From: an uncultured Ruegeria sp.
Lineage (GTDB): Bacteria; Pseudomonadota; Alphaproteobacteria; Rhodobacterales; Rhodobacteraceae
DNA length: 64,000 nt
Assembly (NCBI RefSeq): GCF_947504215.1
Contig: NZ_CANNGO010000003.1
Location: forward strand, 290,052 to 354,051
Direction: 5' to 3'
Part shown: positions 53,988 through 62,495 of the stretch, in pieces
How positions within the stretch are numbered: the first letter of the stretch is position 1
Layout: each line of letters begins with the position of its first letter
Position numbers and translations under genes: made by a program
The notes under the pieces: generated by a model
What the model was told of the DNA's origin: nothing
Database searches by the model: none
What the model saw: only the letters and a program-made list of their open reading frames with translations

Positions 53988-55013
53988 ATGACTGAATACA
54001 AAACGCTCTCACTGGCTGACATCGAAGAGCTGTCCTTCAATGCCCTTGTCGCTGCAGGAACCAGTGAAGAGAATGCGCGCCCGCTGGCTGTTGCAACGGC
54101 CGCAACCGAGGCTGACGGCATCGCCAGCCACGGCTTGGCCTACATCCCGATCTATTGCGAGCACGTTCAATGTGGCAAAGTTGACGGCCGTGCCAATCCA
54201 TCGCTTGAAACACCACGCCCCGGCGTTGTCAGAGTCGATGCGGCCACCGGATTTGCCCATGTGGCGATCGATCTAGGGTTCGAAACTCTGATCCCGGCAG
54301 CGCGGACACAAGGTATCGCGGCTTTGACGATCAACAACAGCTACAATTGCGGGGTGTTGGGCTACCACACCTATCGTCTGGCTCAGGCCGGTTTGGTTGG
54401 GCTTGGATTTACCAACGCGCCAGCATCAATTGCCCCGTCCGGCGGATCGCGCCCAGTTGTTGGTACCAATCCGTTTTCCATCGCAGCCCCGGGCACCGAT
54501 GGACAGCCCGCCCTGCTGATCGACCAAAGCGCCAGCACCATTGCCAAAAGTGAGGTGATGAAACATGCCCGCGAAGGCAAGGCGATCCCAATCGGTTGGG
54601 CACTTGACCCGGATGGCAACCCCACAACCGACCCTAGCGTTGGCTTGAAAGGCAGCATGGCGCCTTCGGGCGGTTACAAAGGTGTTGGCGTCGCCCTGTT
54701 GACCGAGGTGATGGCAGCGGCATTGACCGGAGCAACACTTGGGATGCACGCCTCGCCGTTTTCGGGAACGGCCGGAGGCCCCCCCAAAACAGGACAATTC
54801 TTCATCGCAATTGATCCCGCCACAACGTCAAACGGCCTGTTCTCAACAGCGATCTCGGATCTAGTTGACGCGATTCGGTTCCAGGACGGTGCGCATTTGC
54901 CAGGTGACGGACGTCGCGCAAACCGTTTGTCTGCCCGCAAAGACGGCGTTTCGGTCAACACCGCAACCCTTGCCAAAATCGAAGCGGTTCTGAAACCTGG
55001 TTCGGGGTCTTGA
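53988..55013 (+). CDS. Ldh family (malate/lactate/ketimine) oxidoreductase
   Basis: 341 residues. The fold is that of malate/L-sulfolactate dehydrogenases and of delta1-piperideine-2-carboxylate/pyrroline-2-carboxylate reductases: SHGLAYIPIYCEHVQCG near residue 44, NNSYNCGVLGYHTYRLAQAGLVG, GTNPFSIAAPG, and GGYKGVGVALLTEV (Lys/Gly loop). NAD(P)H-dependent. In this operon it may reduce a cyclic imine or a 2-oxo acid. GAAGGA precedes the ATG. Last gene of the unit. Confidence 0.88.
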   Translation: MTEYKTLSLADIEELSFNALVAAGTSEENARPLAVATAATEADGIASHGLAYIPIYCEHVQCGKVDGRANPSLETPRPGVVRVDAATGFAHVAIDLGFETLIPAARTQGIAALTINNSYNCGVLGYHTYRLAQAGLVGLGFTNAPASIAPSGGSRPVVGTNPFSIAAPGTDGQPALLIDQSASTIAKSEVMKHAREGKAIPIGWALDPDGNPTTDPSVGLKGSMAPSGGYKGVGVALLTEVMAAALTGATLGMHASPFSGTAGGPPKTGQFFIAIDPATTSNGLFSTAISDLVDAIRFQDGAHLPGDGRRANRLSARKDGVSVNTATLAKIEAVLKPGSGS

Positions 55014-55119
55014 CGCAAGAATCTGAGAGAGCGGCTTGTATCCGTTAAACCCAAGCACTACTGTCAGGTATTGAAAACGGCGGCTATGGCGCCATTGGAG
55101 TCTCGAGCAATCCCAGACC

Positions 55120-55551
55120 ATGATTCAGGCAATCAGTTTCAGACAAGCGGATGCACCGTATGCCCCCTCATCACCTCGGATGACGGGCCGATCTTTGCGG
55201 ATCATAAATCACCTTCGGCTGGTTGCGCTGGAATGCCGATCTGCGTCGCGGGTCGATCTGGATCATGCCTGCGCCTTGCTACTGGCAGATCCCGCGGATG
55301 CACAGATGCGTCATGCAGAAACACTGATGCGTGGGTTCCGTCAGGCGGTTTGCAAACGGCCGGTATTTTATCGCCCGGGCACTGCTGATCTGTCCTTTGA
55401 TGAGGCCTGGCTAGTGCGCTTGTTCGAGACGATCGAACAAGAGGACAAGGACAGTTTCCGATTCTTGATCCAGTCCCGAGTTCCACGCTGGACGCAGAGA
55501 AATCTAGCCTTCCTGATACGTTCGATTTCCAAGCAGTTCCATAAGTTTTAG
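55120..55551 (+). CDS. Small protein of unknown function
   Basis: 143 residues, no signal peptide, no family I recognise. Segment LALLLADPADAQMRHAETLMRGFRQAV looks helical and Ala/Arg-rich; the C terminus ends basic. Codon use is in line with neighbours, so the gene is probably real, but the Shine-Dalgarno is weak. Its TAG stop (55549-55551) lies inside the Irr box of the next gene. Confidence 0.55.
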   Translation: MIQAISFRQADAPYAPSSPRMTGRSLRIINHLRLVALECRSASRVDLDHACALLLADPADAQMRHAETLMRGFRQAVCKRPVFYRPGTADLSFDEAWLVRLFETIEQEDKDSFRFLIQSRVPRWTQRNLAFLIRSISKQFHKF

Positions 55552-55563
55552 AATTATTCTAAA
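55547..55563. promoter_or_regulatory. Irr box (ICE motif) upstream of dps
   Basis: TTTAGAA-TTA-TTCTAAA is a perfect inverted repeat and matches the TTTAGAAnnnTTCTAAA consensus for Irr, the haem-sensing iron regulator of alphaproteobacteria. It lies immediately upstream of the predicted dps -35, so the gene should respond to iron/haem status. Confidence 0.78.
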
Positions 55564-55569
55564 AAGTTC

Positions 55570-55598
55570 TTGGAATATCTCTGTGATCCTCTAAATAT
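55570..55598 (+). promoter_or_regulatory. Sigma-70 promoter of dps
   Basis: TTGGAA (55570-55575) then 17 bases then AAATAT (55593-55598). Hexamers are fair; the spacing is ideal. About 60 bases upstream of the dps start. Confidence 0.5.
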
Positions 55599-55660
55599 GG
55601 GTCAGGACGCTGTTTTTTTGCCGAAGCAGCATGACAACCAGCAGAACCAAGGTGATTTTT

Positions 55661-56131
55661 ATGACTCAGACAGCTATTGACCTGACCACAGATTCCCGTG
55701 CCGCAATCGCCGACGCATTGAACCAATCAGTGGCAGAAACTGCAGTGACCACGATGTTGGCGCAAAATTTTCACTGGAACGTAACAGGCATGGCCTTTGG
55801 GCCCCTGCATGAGCTGTTCCAGAATATCTACGAAGACCATTTCACCGCGCAAGATGATTTGGCCGAACGTATCAAAGCACTGGATGCGCACGCCGAAGGT
55901 ACGTTGGCCGGAATGCTGAAACGGTCGAAAGTCACCGAGCACGACGGCACTGCATCAGACAAAGAGATGATCAAGGCCATGCTGGATGCGCAGGAAACGC
56001 TGGCATCGACACTGGCTGGCTGTGGCGAGCTTGCGGCCGGGCACGGCGACACATTAACCGAGGATTTGTGCATCAGCCGCGGTCAAACCCACGAGAAGTT
56101 CGCATGGTTCCTGCGCTCTCACCTGCGCTAA
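55661..56131 (+). CDS. dps: Dps family DNA-binding protein from starved cells / miniferritin
   Basis: 156 residues from the ATG at 55661; the frame open to 55631 is not needed. Four-helix-bundle ferritin-like fold with the ferroxidase ligands: HWNVTG (residue about 43), FGPLHELFQNIYEDHFTAQDDLAERI. Stores iron and protects DNA from peroxide. The perfect Irr box upstream suggests iron-dependent transcription. Tail-to-tail with the DUF1289 gene (one base apart). Confidence 0.94.
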   Translation: MTQTAIDLTTDSRAAIADALNQSVAETAVTTMLAQNFHWNVTGMAFGPLHELFQNIYEDHFTAQDDLAERIKALDAHAEGTLAGMLKRSKVTEHDGTASDKEMIKAMLDAQETLASTLAGCGELAAGHGDTLTEDLCISRGQTHEKFAWFLRSHLR

Positions 56132-56132
56132 G

Positions 56133-56387
56133 TTAGGCGGCCAGGGTAAATTTGACCTTGGCTTTCTTCTTCTTCAGTTTTTTCAGATAGGCCGGTCCCC
56201 AATGGGTGTACCGGCCCATTTTTTCCTGCTGACAGATCAACATCTGAACAAAAGCTTCCTGCTGATCAGGACGCTTGATCGACTTGAACAGCTTTTTTTG
56301 GCTTTTCGACATAGAGCATCCGATGCAATGGCCCTCGCGACGGAATTTGCAAACGTCGATACAGGGCGACGGGACTTTCTTACTCAT
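56133..56387 (-). CDS. DUF1289 Fe-S-type small protein
   Basis: 84 residues. Four cysteines in SPCIDVCKFRREGHCIGCSMS (C9, C13, C21, C24) match DUF1289, a proteobacterial family thought to bind zinc or an iron-sulfur cluster; then a Lys-rich tail (LKKLKKKKAKVKF). Function unknown. The ATG at 56387 starts MSKKVPSPC; the frame open to 56927 is spurious. Confidence 0.83.
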   Translation of the reverse strand: MSKKVPSPCIDVCKFRREGHCIGCSMSKSQKKLFKSIKRPDQQEAFVQMLICQQEKMGRYTHWGPAYLKKLKKKKAKVKFTLAA

Positions 56388-56547
56388 GGATGAAACTCGC
56401 TGAAAAAACCGCCAGAGTAGCGGCTCGGCTGCTGACTTGGTCTGTCTAATGACCAAAATAGGTAGCTTTGTCGAGATAGCCAATCCATGTGGAGAAAGAC
56501 CCGAACTATTACCTCTCAAACGGCCAGTCTCGGCGCCATTGACCTGG

Positions 56548-58125
56548 TCAGCGCAATAGCGATGATTTGTTGGTGCGAATGTAGTCCGCCGTCCGAAAGA
56601 CCAGCGCCGCCAATGTCGCTGTTGGATTAATCGCACCGGGCGTAGGGAATAGGCTAGCACCTGCCACAAACAGATTGTCGACTTCGTGAACCTGCCCAAA
56701 GGAATTGGTGACCGAAGCGGATGGGTCGTCTCCCATGATCGTTCCACCCAACATATGCATCGGGCTCCGGGCGCCTGCCCAGGCCTCACTTGTTCCGGCG
56801 GCCTTGAAAATCCGCAGTCCTTCAGCTTTTGCCAATGTCGTTCTGGCAGCATTTGCCTGAGGAAGCGAGTTGGTGACAAGCGCTTGCGGCAACCCGAAAC
56901 GATCACGCCTCGATGGGTCGAGAGCAATGTGGTTTTCCGGGATGCTGTCTTCTTCGCACAGAACTGTCATATTGCCGTAATGCGCACTGGCTTTCTGCAT
57001 GTAGGTCTCCAAAGCGTCGCCAAACAATTCGGGTTTTGCCAGTGCCGTTCCAAGCAGATCGTTTGGTTTTGCAGCTTGACCGACGAGCCACGCCCGACTG
57101 CCGAACGCTCCATCTTCTGGCTGCTTGTTTTCATACCCTTCCAGACATAGTGTGTTGGCCCCCGAAACGCCCAAATGCGGCTCGGTTTCCTGAGGGAACA
57201 ACCCGTGGATCGTTGTCAGAGCGTGGGACGTAAAATACTGTCCCAACGTTCCGCTGCCATTGCCCAGCCCATCTGGATGCTTGTCATTGGATGACAGCAA
57301 CAAGAGCCGGGCATTCCAAATTGTATGGCAGGCAGAAATCACGACTTTGGAGGGTTGAAAATTTTCCTGACCGAGCTCGTCAAGATAGGTAACTCCAGTC
57401 GCCAAAGATCCGGACGGGTCGGTTTCAATGCGTGCTACATAGGCGTTATGGCGCAACTCAACACCCGCTTTCTTGGCGCGCGGCCACTGCAGCACGAGCG
57501 GGTTTGCCAATGCGCCAATCGGGCATCCCGAATCGCACCAGCCGTCTAGAAGGCAACCAGGCCGCCCATCGAAGGGGGTGCTGTTGATCGCAAGTGTATT
57601 GGACGTCAGCTTCAATCCTTCCGTCTCAAATCCTTTCTTGATGGCTGACGATTGCCTTGAGATGGGAATAGCGGGCATCGGATAAGGAGCACCTGCCGGT
57701 GCATGGGGATCGGCGTCCCCTGACACGCCGAAATAGGTCTGTGCATGGTCATACCACGGTCGCAGATCCTCGTAGCTGATGGGCCAGTCCAGACTGCGCC
57801 CATACAATGATTGGACGTGAAAATCATCCGGGTGCAAACGGTACCAGTTCGCGTACCAATGCAAACCAGCACCGCCCGTCCCCCATCCCATTGCGAAATT
57901 TGCTGCTCCGACCAAATCGCCCGTTTCGCGGACTTCCGGCCCCGCCCACCGAAGGCGCCGCGACCAGATTTGCGAACTGATCATATCCGAAAGCTTACGC
58001 TCGGGCCCGGCCTCCAGAACCAGTACATTGAACCCTGCCTCACCCAGTTCGGCCGCCATTGTGCTGCCAGCGATACCAGACCCTGCAATGACAACATCAA
58101 CCAATTCATGTGAGATTTTCTTCAT
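56548..58125 (-). CDS. GMC family oxidoreductase
   Basis: 525 residues. FAD-dependent dehydrogenase or oxidase: dinucleotide motif VIAGSGIAGSTMAAEL (residue about 13), NFAMGWGTGGAGLHWYANWYRLHP, SGCPIGALANPLV, MHMLGGTIMG and the C-terminal VAGASLFPTPGAINPTATLAAL. No signal peptide; may be carried out by a Tat-bearing partner as known for the gluconate/fructose dehydrogenases. The next gene upstream in the operon is a subunit-3-like protein, so the pair may be a periplasmic sugar or alcohol dehydrogenase. Electron acceptor not encoded beside it except for the divergent multihaem cytochrome. Confidence 0.87.
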   Translation of the reverse strand: MKKISHELVDVVIAGSGIAGSTMAAELGEAGFNVLVLEAGPERKLSDMISSQIWSRRLRWAGPEVRETGDLVGAANFAMGWGTGGAGLHWYANWYRLHPDDFHVQSLYGRSLDWPISYEDLRPWYDHAQTYFGVSGDADPHAPAGAPYPMPAIPISRQSSAIKKGFETEGLKLTSNTLAINSTPFDGRPGCLLDGWCDSGCPIGALANPLVLQWPRAKKAGVELRHNAYVARIETDPSGSLATGVTYLDELGQENFQPSKVVISACHTIWNARLLLLSSNDKHPDGLGNGSGTLGQYFTSHALTTIHGLFPQETEPHLGVSGANTLCLEGYENKQPEDGAFGSRAWLVGQAAKPNDLLGTALAKPELFGDALETYMQKASAHYGNMTVLCEEDSIPENHIALDPSRRDRFGLPQALVTNSLPQANAARTTLAKAEGLRIFKAAGTSEAWAGARSPMHMLGGTIMGDDPSASVTNSFGQVHEVDNLFVAGASLFPTPGAINPTATLAALVFRTADYIRTNKSSLLR

Positions 58126-58167
58126 CGGCCCCCTGTCATTTGGATCGTGCCTTTCGCAAGCGTCACA

Positions 58168-58716
58168 TTACCAGGGCTGCGGAGGCGGGATGTGAGCCAG
58201 ATAAGGTATTCCGATCTCTGCGAATCCAGCTTTTGTTCCATAAACAACGTCAACCGCGTCACTTCGTGAGATGAAGTAGAAGAAATTCGGATCGGGATCT
58301 GTCCAGATCTCCATTTCCGAGGCCACGCCTGCGGCAATCATATCTTTCTGCTGGTCAAGAGACAGTTTCACAAACGGCAGGTCAAAGCGGTGATGACTCT
58401 CTGCATCAATTCCGGCAATGCCCTTACGATAGAACCCTGCCATGTCGCTCGCATCAAGATATCTTAACAGCAGAAGAGACTCTGCTTGATGCCCTGCAAG
58501 GTTCTGATCAACAAACCGCGCCACTCCAGCCACGTCTGCTCCTGAAACAATGGTCTTACACCAAGCGGCAAGGGTCTCGGCTTCGCTTATCTTCAGATAC
58601 TGATAGTTGGCTTGTTCGATGTTGGTTGCCTCGCCGCTAAAAGACGGGCGGTGCAAAACAGCACTGGCCCAGAGTGTGGTTGGGATCATGCGGGTCACAA
58701 AGCGTCGACGCTTCAT
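58168..58716 (-). CDS. Gluconate 2-dehydrogenase subunit 3-like protein
   Basis: 182 residues from the ATG at 58716 (a second ATG at 58737 has AGGAG one base away). N-terminal RRRFVTRM resembles a twin-arginine signal. The C-terminal FFYFISRSDAVDVVYGTKAGFAEIGIPYLAHIPP is the Gluconate_2-dh3 family signature. The partner subunit of GMC dehydrogenases, proposed to export and assemble them. The usual dihaem cytochrome subunit is absent. Confidence 0.82.
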   Translation of the reverse strand: MKRRRFVTRMIPTTLWASAVLHRPSFSGEATNIEQANYQYLKISEAETLAAWCKTIVSGADVAGVARFVDQNLAGHQAESLLLLRYLDASDMAGFYRKGIAGIDAESHHRFDLPFVKLSLDQQKDMIAAGVASEMEIWTDPDPNFFYFISRSDAVDVVYGTKAGFAEIGIPYLAHIPPPQPW

Positions 58717-58954
58717 CCTTCGACCTGTCTCAGTCATTCTCCTGTGTATGCTGCCATTTTCGCAGCAACAAAGCCTTTGTCAAATAATGGTCTGAACACA
58801 GCCGGGAGCAGCTGGCGCTGTGAGCCCGTCAGTTGGCAATACCGGTTTGGTTAGTCGTCCTGGACAGGAAAGCAGATTTTCTGACCGATTGACGTCTATT
58901 TGTGCTACAGTCAAAGGATATTTTTTTACGATATTTAATTTTAGGGGGACGAAA

Positions 58955-61900
58955 ATGGGCCGCATTTTCCTTGCTATTTTTGTGTTTTTTTCAGGAATCG
59001 CCGCCGCTGACGATTTCTCCCAAAACGATGTGTCTATCCTTCTCGAAGCGCCGATACGAGCAGATGACCCCCGGGTTGTTCTGCCCGAGGCTGCTTTTCC
59101 AACCAATCTCGCGGCAATTGCCGGTGCCGTCATTTCGAATGTCAACGCGATGCCCACTGCGGTGGAAACCATCGATTCCAGTATTCTTACAGATCGCCGG
59201 GATCAGCTGCATGTGGCCTCGATACGGATCGACCCGGGCGCGCCGGGTTTGCACGCGGCGTTCCGCCCGTTTGGGCGCAACCTGCAGATCCGGTTAGTGG
59301 TGCAACCGGTCGATTTCAACTCGGGCGGCGCGCCCATCAGGGATGAAGCGGTGCATCTGGTCTACACGTTTGGGGCGGATGCGTCCAACGCCCCTCCGGT
59401 TTGCCCTTTCCGGATTTTACCGGATCAGACGGATATCGATGATTTTCAGGCCGCCATAGATGATCTCGTCGCGATCCGTGATGAACTGGCCGGGATGGGT
59501 GTGGTCACTGCCGAGACGCCCTTGGGTGTGCATCCCGCATTCGACACCCCGGCAGCGGCAGAAGTGCTGACGGCGCGTCTCAGCAGTTTTGTGGAAACGC
59601 ATCTGGGCGCTGATCGACTATCGGCGGTCTCAGTGGCTGGATTGCCACCCGGCGCGCCCGAGCCTTGGGTTTTTCTGGCGCTACAACGCGCAGGAAATGG
59701 TTTCACGCCGGTGCCAAGCCCGGCCGTCGCCCAACCGGATGATGTGACCGCACCTAAAAACTTCCAACAGATGCTCAGCTTTCTGGATGACCCGGAAAAC
59801 GGCGGGGTCGTTCCGCCCGGACTGACGCGGAATCACCTGCCGGTGGATTGCCTGGCAAATTTCGTGCTGCCGGTTTTTGGGCTTCCCCAGCCAGATGCTG
59901 ACGACGGAGTATCCACCAGCACGCTGTTTGGGTCCGGGGACAACACGCCGCAAAACGCCGCTGAGATTTCGGCTGTCATCGCCGATCCTGCCGCGTCACA
60001 TTTCTTCAATACAGATTGTGTTAGCTGCCACACGGAAACCCGTCGTGAGTTGGACGCTGCAGCTGACCCTACCGCCGTTGCCACGCGTATTGCCGCCGAA
60101 GAACAGATGGCGCAGGATGATCTGCCGCGCAGCCCGGATGGGATGGGCGACCGGTTCGATCGTTGGAACATTCGTGCATTTGGGTGGTTCCCCGGATTTC
60201 CGGCGACGGACGGTCGGGCTCATGCCACTGTGGTACGCCGAACCGCACGCGAAACCGCCGAGGTTGTGGCATGCCTGAACGAAGGAGACTGGACCAACCT
60301 GGGTCAACCCTGTCTGGCAGAAGATCATACACAGTTTTTAGATCAGGGCTGGTCAGATGGCATCCGCAGGCAGTACTACCACACCAGTCAGGGGGGCAAA
60401 ATCATGCCTCTCAGCTGGTTTCTGGCACTAGAGACCAGCGATGGGACAGAGCGGTTTGCGACGCCTGCAAATCTGGCTCGCTATGGTCTGTTGCCGTCGC
60501 CTGTTGATGCGCTCAACCCCCATGGGCTGCCTGTCGGGTTTGCCGCGACCGAATCCGAGAGCGGCCCGCATGTCAGCCTGAATTGTGCGTCATGTCATTC
60601 CGCAGATGTGATCATCGAGGGTGAAGCTTTTCGGATTGATGGTGCGCCCGCCAGTTTTGATTTCGACCATTTCGCGGCGGAACTGGCGAAAGCCGTGCGA
60701 GAGACCGGGCAGTTGGATGTCACTGATCCAACAGATCCCAAACCGTCCGAGCGGTTGAAGACATTCATGCAAAATCTTGCCCTGACAGATCCCGCTGCAC
60801 TAGGTGATCCGGAAGAATTCGTTCCGCAGTTTCTAGGTTTTGCCTCGGACTTCTCGGGGCAGATGGCGCAGCGCAGTCCGCTGCTCCCTTCAGGTCCCGG
60901 CCGGGTGGATGCGCTCACCCAGATCGTCAACGCGGTGGCAGTCAAAGACCTTGGTGTTATGGAAAACCTGGCAACACCGCGCGCGCCCACCAGCTATCCG
61001 CCCTTGTGGATGGCTGACCAGTTGGAATTCGTACAGTGGAACCTTGCAGTCGCGGACCCGTTCTCGCGCAATTTGGGTCAAGCTTTGGGTGTGTTTGGAA
61101 GCGTCGATTTCACGCCGGAAAAGCAGTTTGAATCGTCTGCGGATAAGGCTGCGTTAGAACTGTATGAGACATGGATCAAAGATCTGACCGCTCCGAAGTG
61201 GCCAGAAGATTTGCTAGGCCCGGTCGACACTGGTCTGGCTGAACAGGGTCGCGATCTCTTTGCGGCGAATTGCGAGGAATGCCACAACGCGCCCCCATAT
61301 CGTATGAGCGACCCGAGCGAGAACCTACGCGGAGATCAGTTTATTAGGGTTGGCGCAATTCCGGTTCAAAAAGCGGGTACCGATAGTGAGTACACGCGGG
61401 CTTTCACCCAGCGTTGGGCCAAAAGCGGTTCGCTGCAAAACCCGACAGAACCGGGTGGGTTGAAACCCGTCGTGCCCTCCGTTCGCCTTCTGCAAGTCGT
61501 CGTGAGGGAAGTTGTCCAAAAAGCACTCGGCAGTCAGGCAGCTACGAAAATGCGTCTGCGGCCGAAAGCTCACCCCGATTGTGCATTGCGAAATGCGCAG
61601 ATTGGAACGGCTGAGCCTTGTGGGTATGCGCCACCCTTCCAAGGGGCTGCGTTGAAAGCCAGCCCACTGGTCGGTGTCTGGGCCACCGGGCCGTATCTGC
61701 ACAACGGCTCGGTTAGGACGGTCTATCAGGTGATCTCACCCCCGGGTGAGCGTGAACCGGTGTTCTTTGTGGGCGACCGCACATTGGATACCGAACGCCT
61801 TGGGTTTGTCAGTACAGAACAGGACAACGCCTTCCGCTTTGACACGTCGGTGACCGGAAATGGCAATGGCGGTCATGTGTTCTGGGACACGCCCTTCACC

Positions 61901-61966
61901 CATGACGAAAAGATGGCAATTATTGAGTATCTCAAAGACCCAGATCGTTTTCCGATTGATAGGTGA
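58955..61966 (+). CDS. Large multihaem cytochrome with RoxA-like C terminus
   Basis: 1003 residues with a signal peptide (FLAIFVFFSGIAAA). Three CxxCH haem sites: CVSCH (residue about 355), CASCH (544) and CEECH (773). The C-terminal half resembles RoxA/di-haem-peroxidase-type proteins: PLSWFLALE, PLVGVWATGPYLHNGS and GNGNGGHVFWDTPF. The first 350 residues match nothing I know. Periplasmic or outer-face redox protein; may accept electrons from the divergent GMC dehydrogenase or oxidise a substrate itself. ATG at 58955 has GGGGGACGAAA upstream. Confidence 0.85.
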   Translation: MGRIFLAIFVFFSGIAAADDFSQNDVSILLEAPIRADDPRVVLPEAAFPTNLAAIAGAVISNVNAMPTAVETIDSSILTDRRDQLHVASIRIDPGAPGLHAAFRPFGRNLQIRLVVQPVDFNSGGAPIRDEAVHLVYTFGADASNAPPVCPFRILPDQTDIDDFQAAIDDLVAIRDELAGMGVVTAETPLGVHPAFDTPAAAEVLTARLSSFVETHLGADRLSAVSVAGLPPGAPEPWVFLALQRAGNGFTPVPSPAVAQPDDVTAPKNFQQMLSFLDDPENGGVVPPGLTRNHLPVDCLANFVLPVFGLPQPDADDGVSTSTLFGSGDNTPQNAAEISAVIADPAASHFFNTDCVSCHTETRRELDAAADPTAVATRIAAEEQMAQDDLPRSPDGMGDRFDRWNIRAFGWFPGFPATDGRAHATVVRRTARETAEVVACLNEGDWTNLGQPCLAEDHTQFLDQGWSDGIRRQYYHTSQGGKIMPLSWFLALETSDGTERFATPANLARYGLLPSPVDALNPHGLPVGFAATESESGPHVSLNCASCHSADVIIEGEAFRIDGAPASFDFDHFAAELAKAVRETGQLDVTDPTDPKPSERLKTFMQNLALTDPAALGDPEEFVPQFLGFASDFSGQMAQRSPLLPSGPGRVDALTQIVNAVAVKDLGVMENLATPRAPTSYPPLWMADQLEFVQWNLAVADPFSRNLGQALGVFGSVDFTPEKQFESSADKAALELYETWIKDLTAPKWPEDLLGPVDTGLAEQGRDLFAANCEECHNAPPYRMSDPSENLRGDQFIRVGAIPVQKAGTDSEYTRAFTQRWAKSGSLQNPTEPGGLKPVVPSVRLLQVVVREVVQKALGSQAATKMRLRPKAHPDCALRNAQIGTAEPCGYAPPFQGAALKASPLVGVWATGPYLHNGSVRTVYQVISPPGEREPVFFVGDRTLDTERLGFVSTEQDNAFRFDTSVTGNGNGGHVFWDTPFTHDEKMAIIEYLKDPDRFPIDR

Positions 61967-61986
61967 TCTGCGGGCCGACCCCTAAT

Positions 61987-62019
61987 CGCCGGAAACGAAG
62001 TCAGAACTAGTTTCCGGCG
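61987..62019 (+). terminator. Terminator after the multihaem cytochrome
   Basis: CGCCGGAAAC and GTTTCCGGCG make a perfect 10-bp stem with a 13-base loop, 21 bases after the stop. A weak T-bearing tail (CCTCAATTTCG) follows. Confidence 0.65.
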
Positions 62020-62102
62020 CCTCAATTTCGTTTGGAAGCCGCGGGTATCTGAGCTGTCAAACCCGCGTCCAAGCAGGTCAACGCAGCAAAGGAGGTGTCG
62101 TG

Positions 62103-62495
62103 ATGACTGATAAGCGTATGCAACATGAAAACCGGCCAGCAGAGGTAGACCTGGGCACTCTTCACCTTCCCACCGGATACGCACAGGATACCGACCATCA
62201 TGGGCATCAGAAATCCTTTACGTCGACAAGAACCGCGCTTCACCGCGGCCAGAAAATTAAAATCCGAACAACATATCGCATCGAAATCGACGGTGAGCCC
62301 CTGACCTTACACACCATGGTTTTGGATGACGGGACCGTGCATTGCCATGGCCTGCCAAACTATTCTTTCCCGTCTGCAATCGATCTTGCAAGGTCCATTA
62401 TCGATGCCTCGCGCCTGGCGCCAATGGAACGCAACGAACTTGGAATGGGGCATGATGACCATGATGGTCACGCAGATCATGGGGGGCACAGCTAA
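62103..62495 (+). CDS. Small histidine-rich protein, likely tyrosinase cofactor
   Basis: 130 residues, no signal peptide. Histidines cluster at residues 32-35 (DHHGH), 80-82 (HCH) and in the tail (H117, H120, H123, H126, H129; GHDDHDGHADHGGHS), good metal-binding sites. Similar in layout, not in sequence, to the caddie proteins that load copper into Streptomyces tyrosinases. Start ATG with AGGAGG seven bases away. Its stop overlaps the tyrosinase ATG, so they are made together. Confidence 0.75.
   Translation: MTDKRMQHENRPAEVDLGTLHLPTGYAQDTDHHGHQKSFTSTRTALHRGQKIKIRTTYRIEIDGEPLTLHTMVLDDGTVHCHGLPNYSFPSAIDLARSIIDASRLAPMERNELGMGHDDHDGHADHGGHS

Noticed and set aside
56388..56927. Upstream extension of the DUF1289 reading frame
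   Set aside because: It overlaps the GMC gene on the same strand in another frame; the typical DUF1289 start is at 56387.
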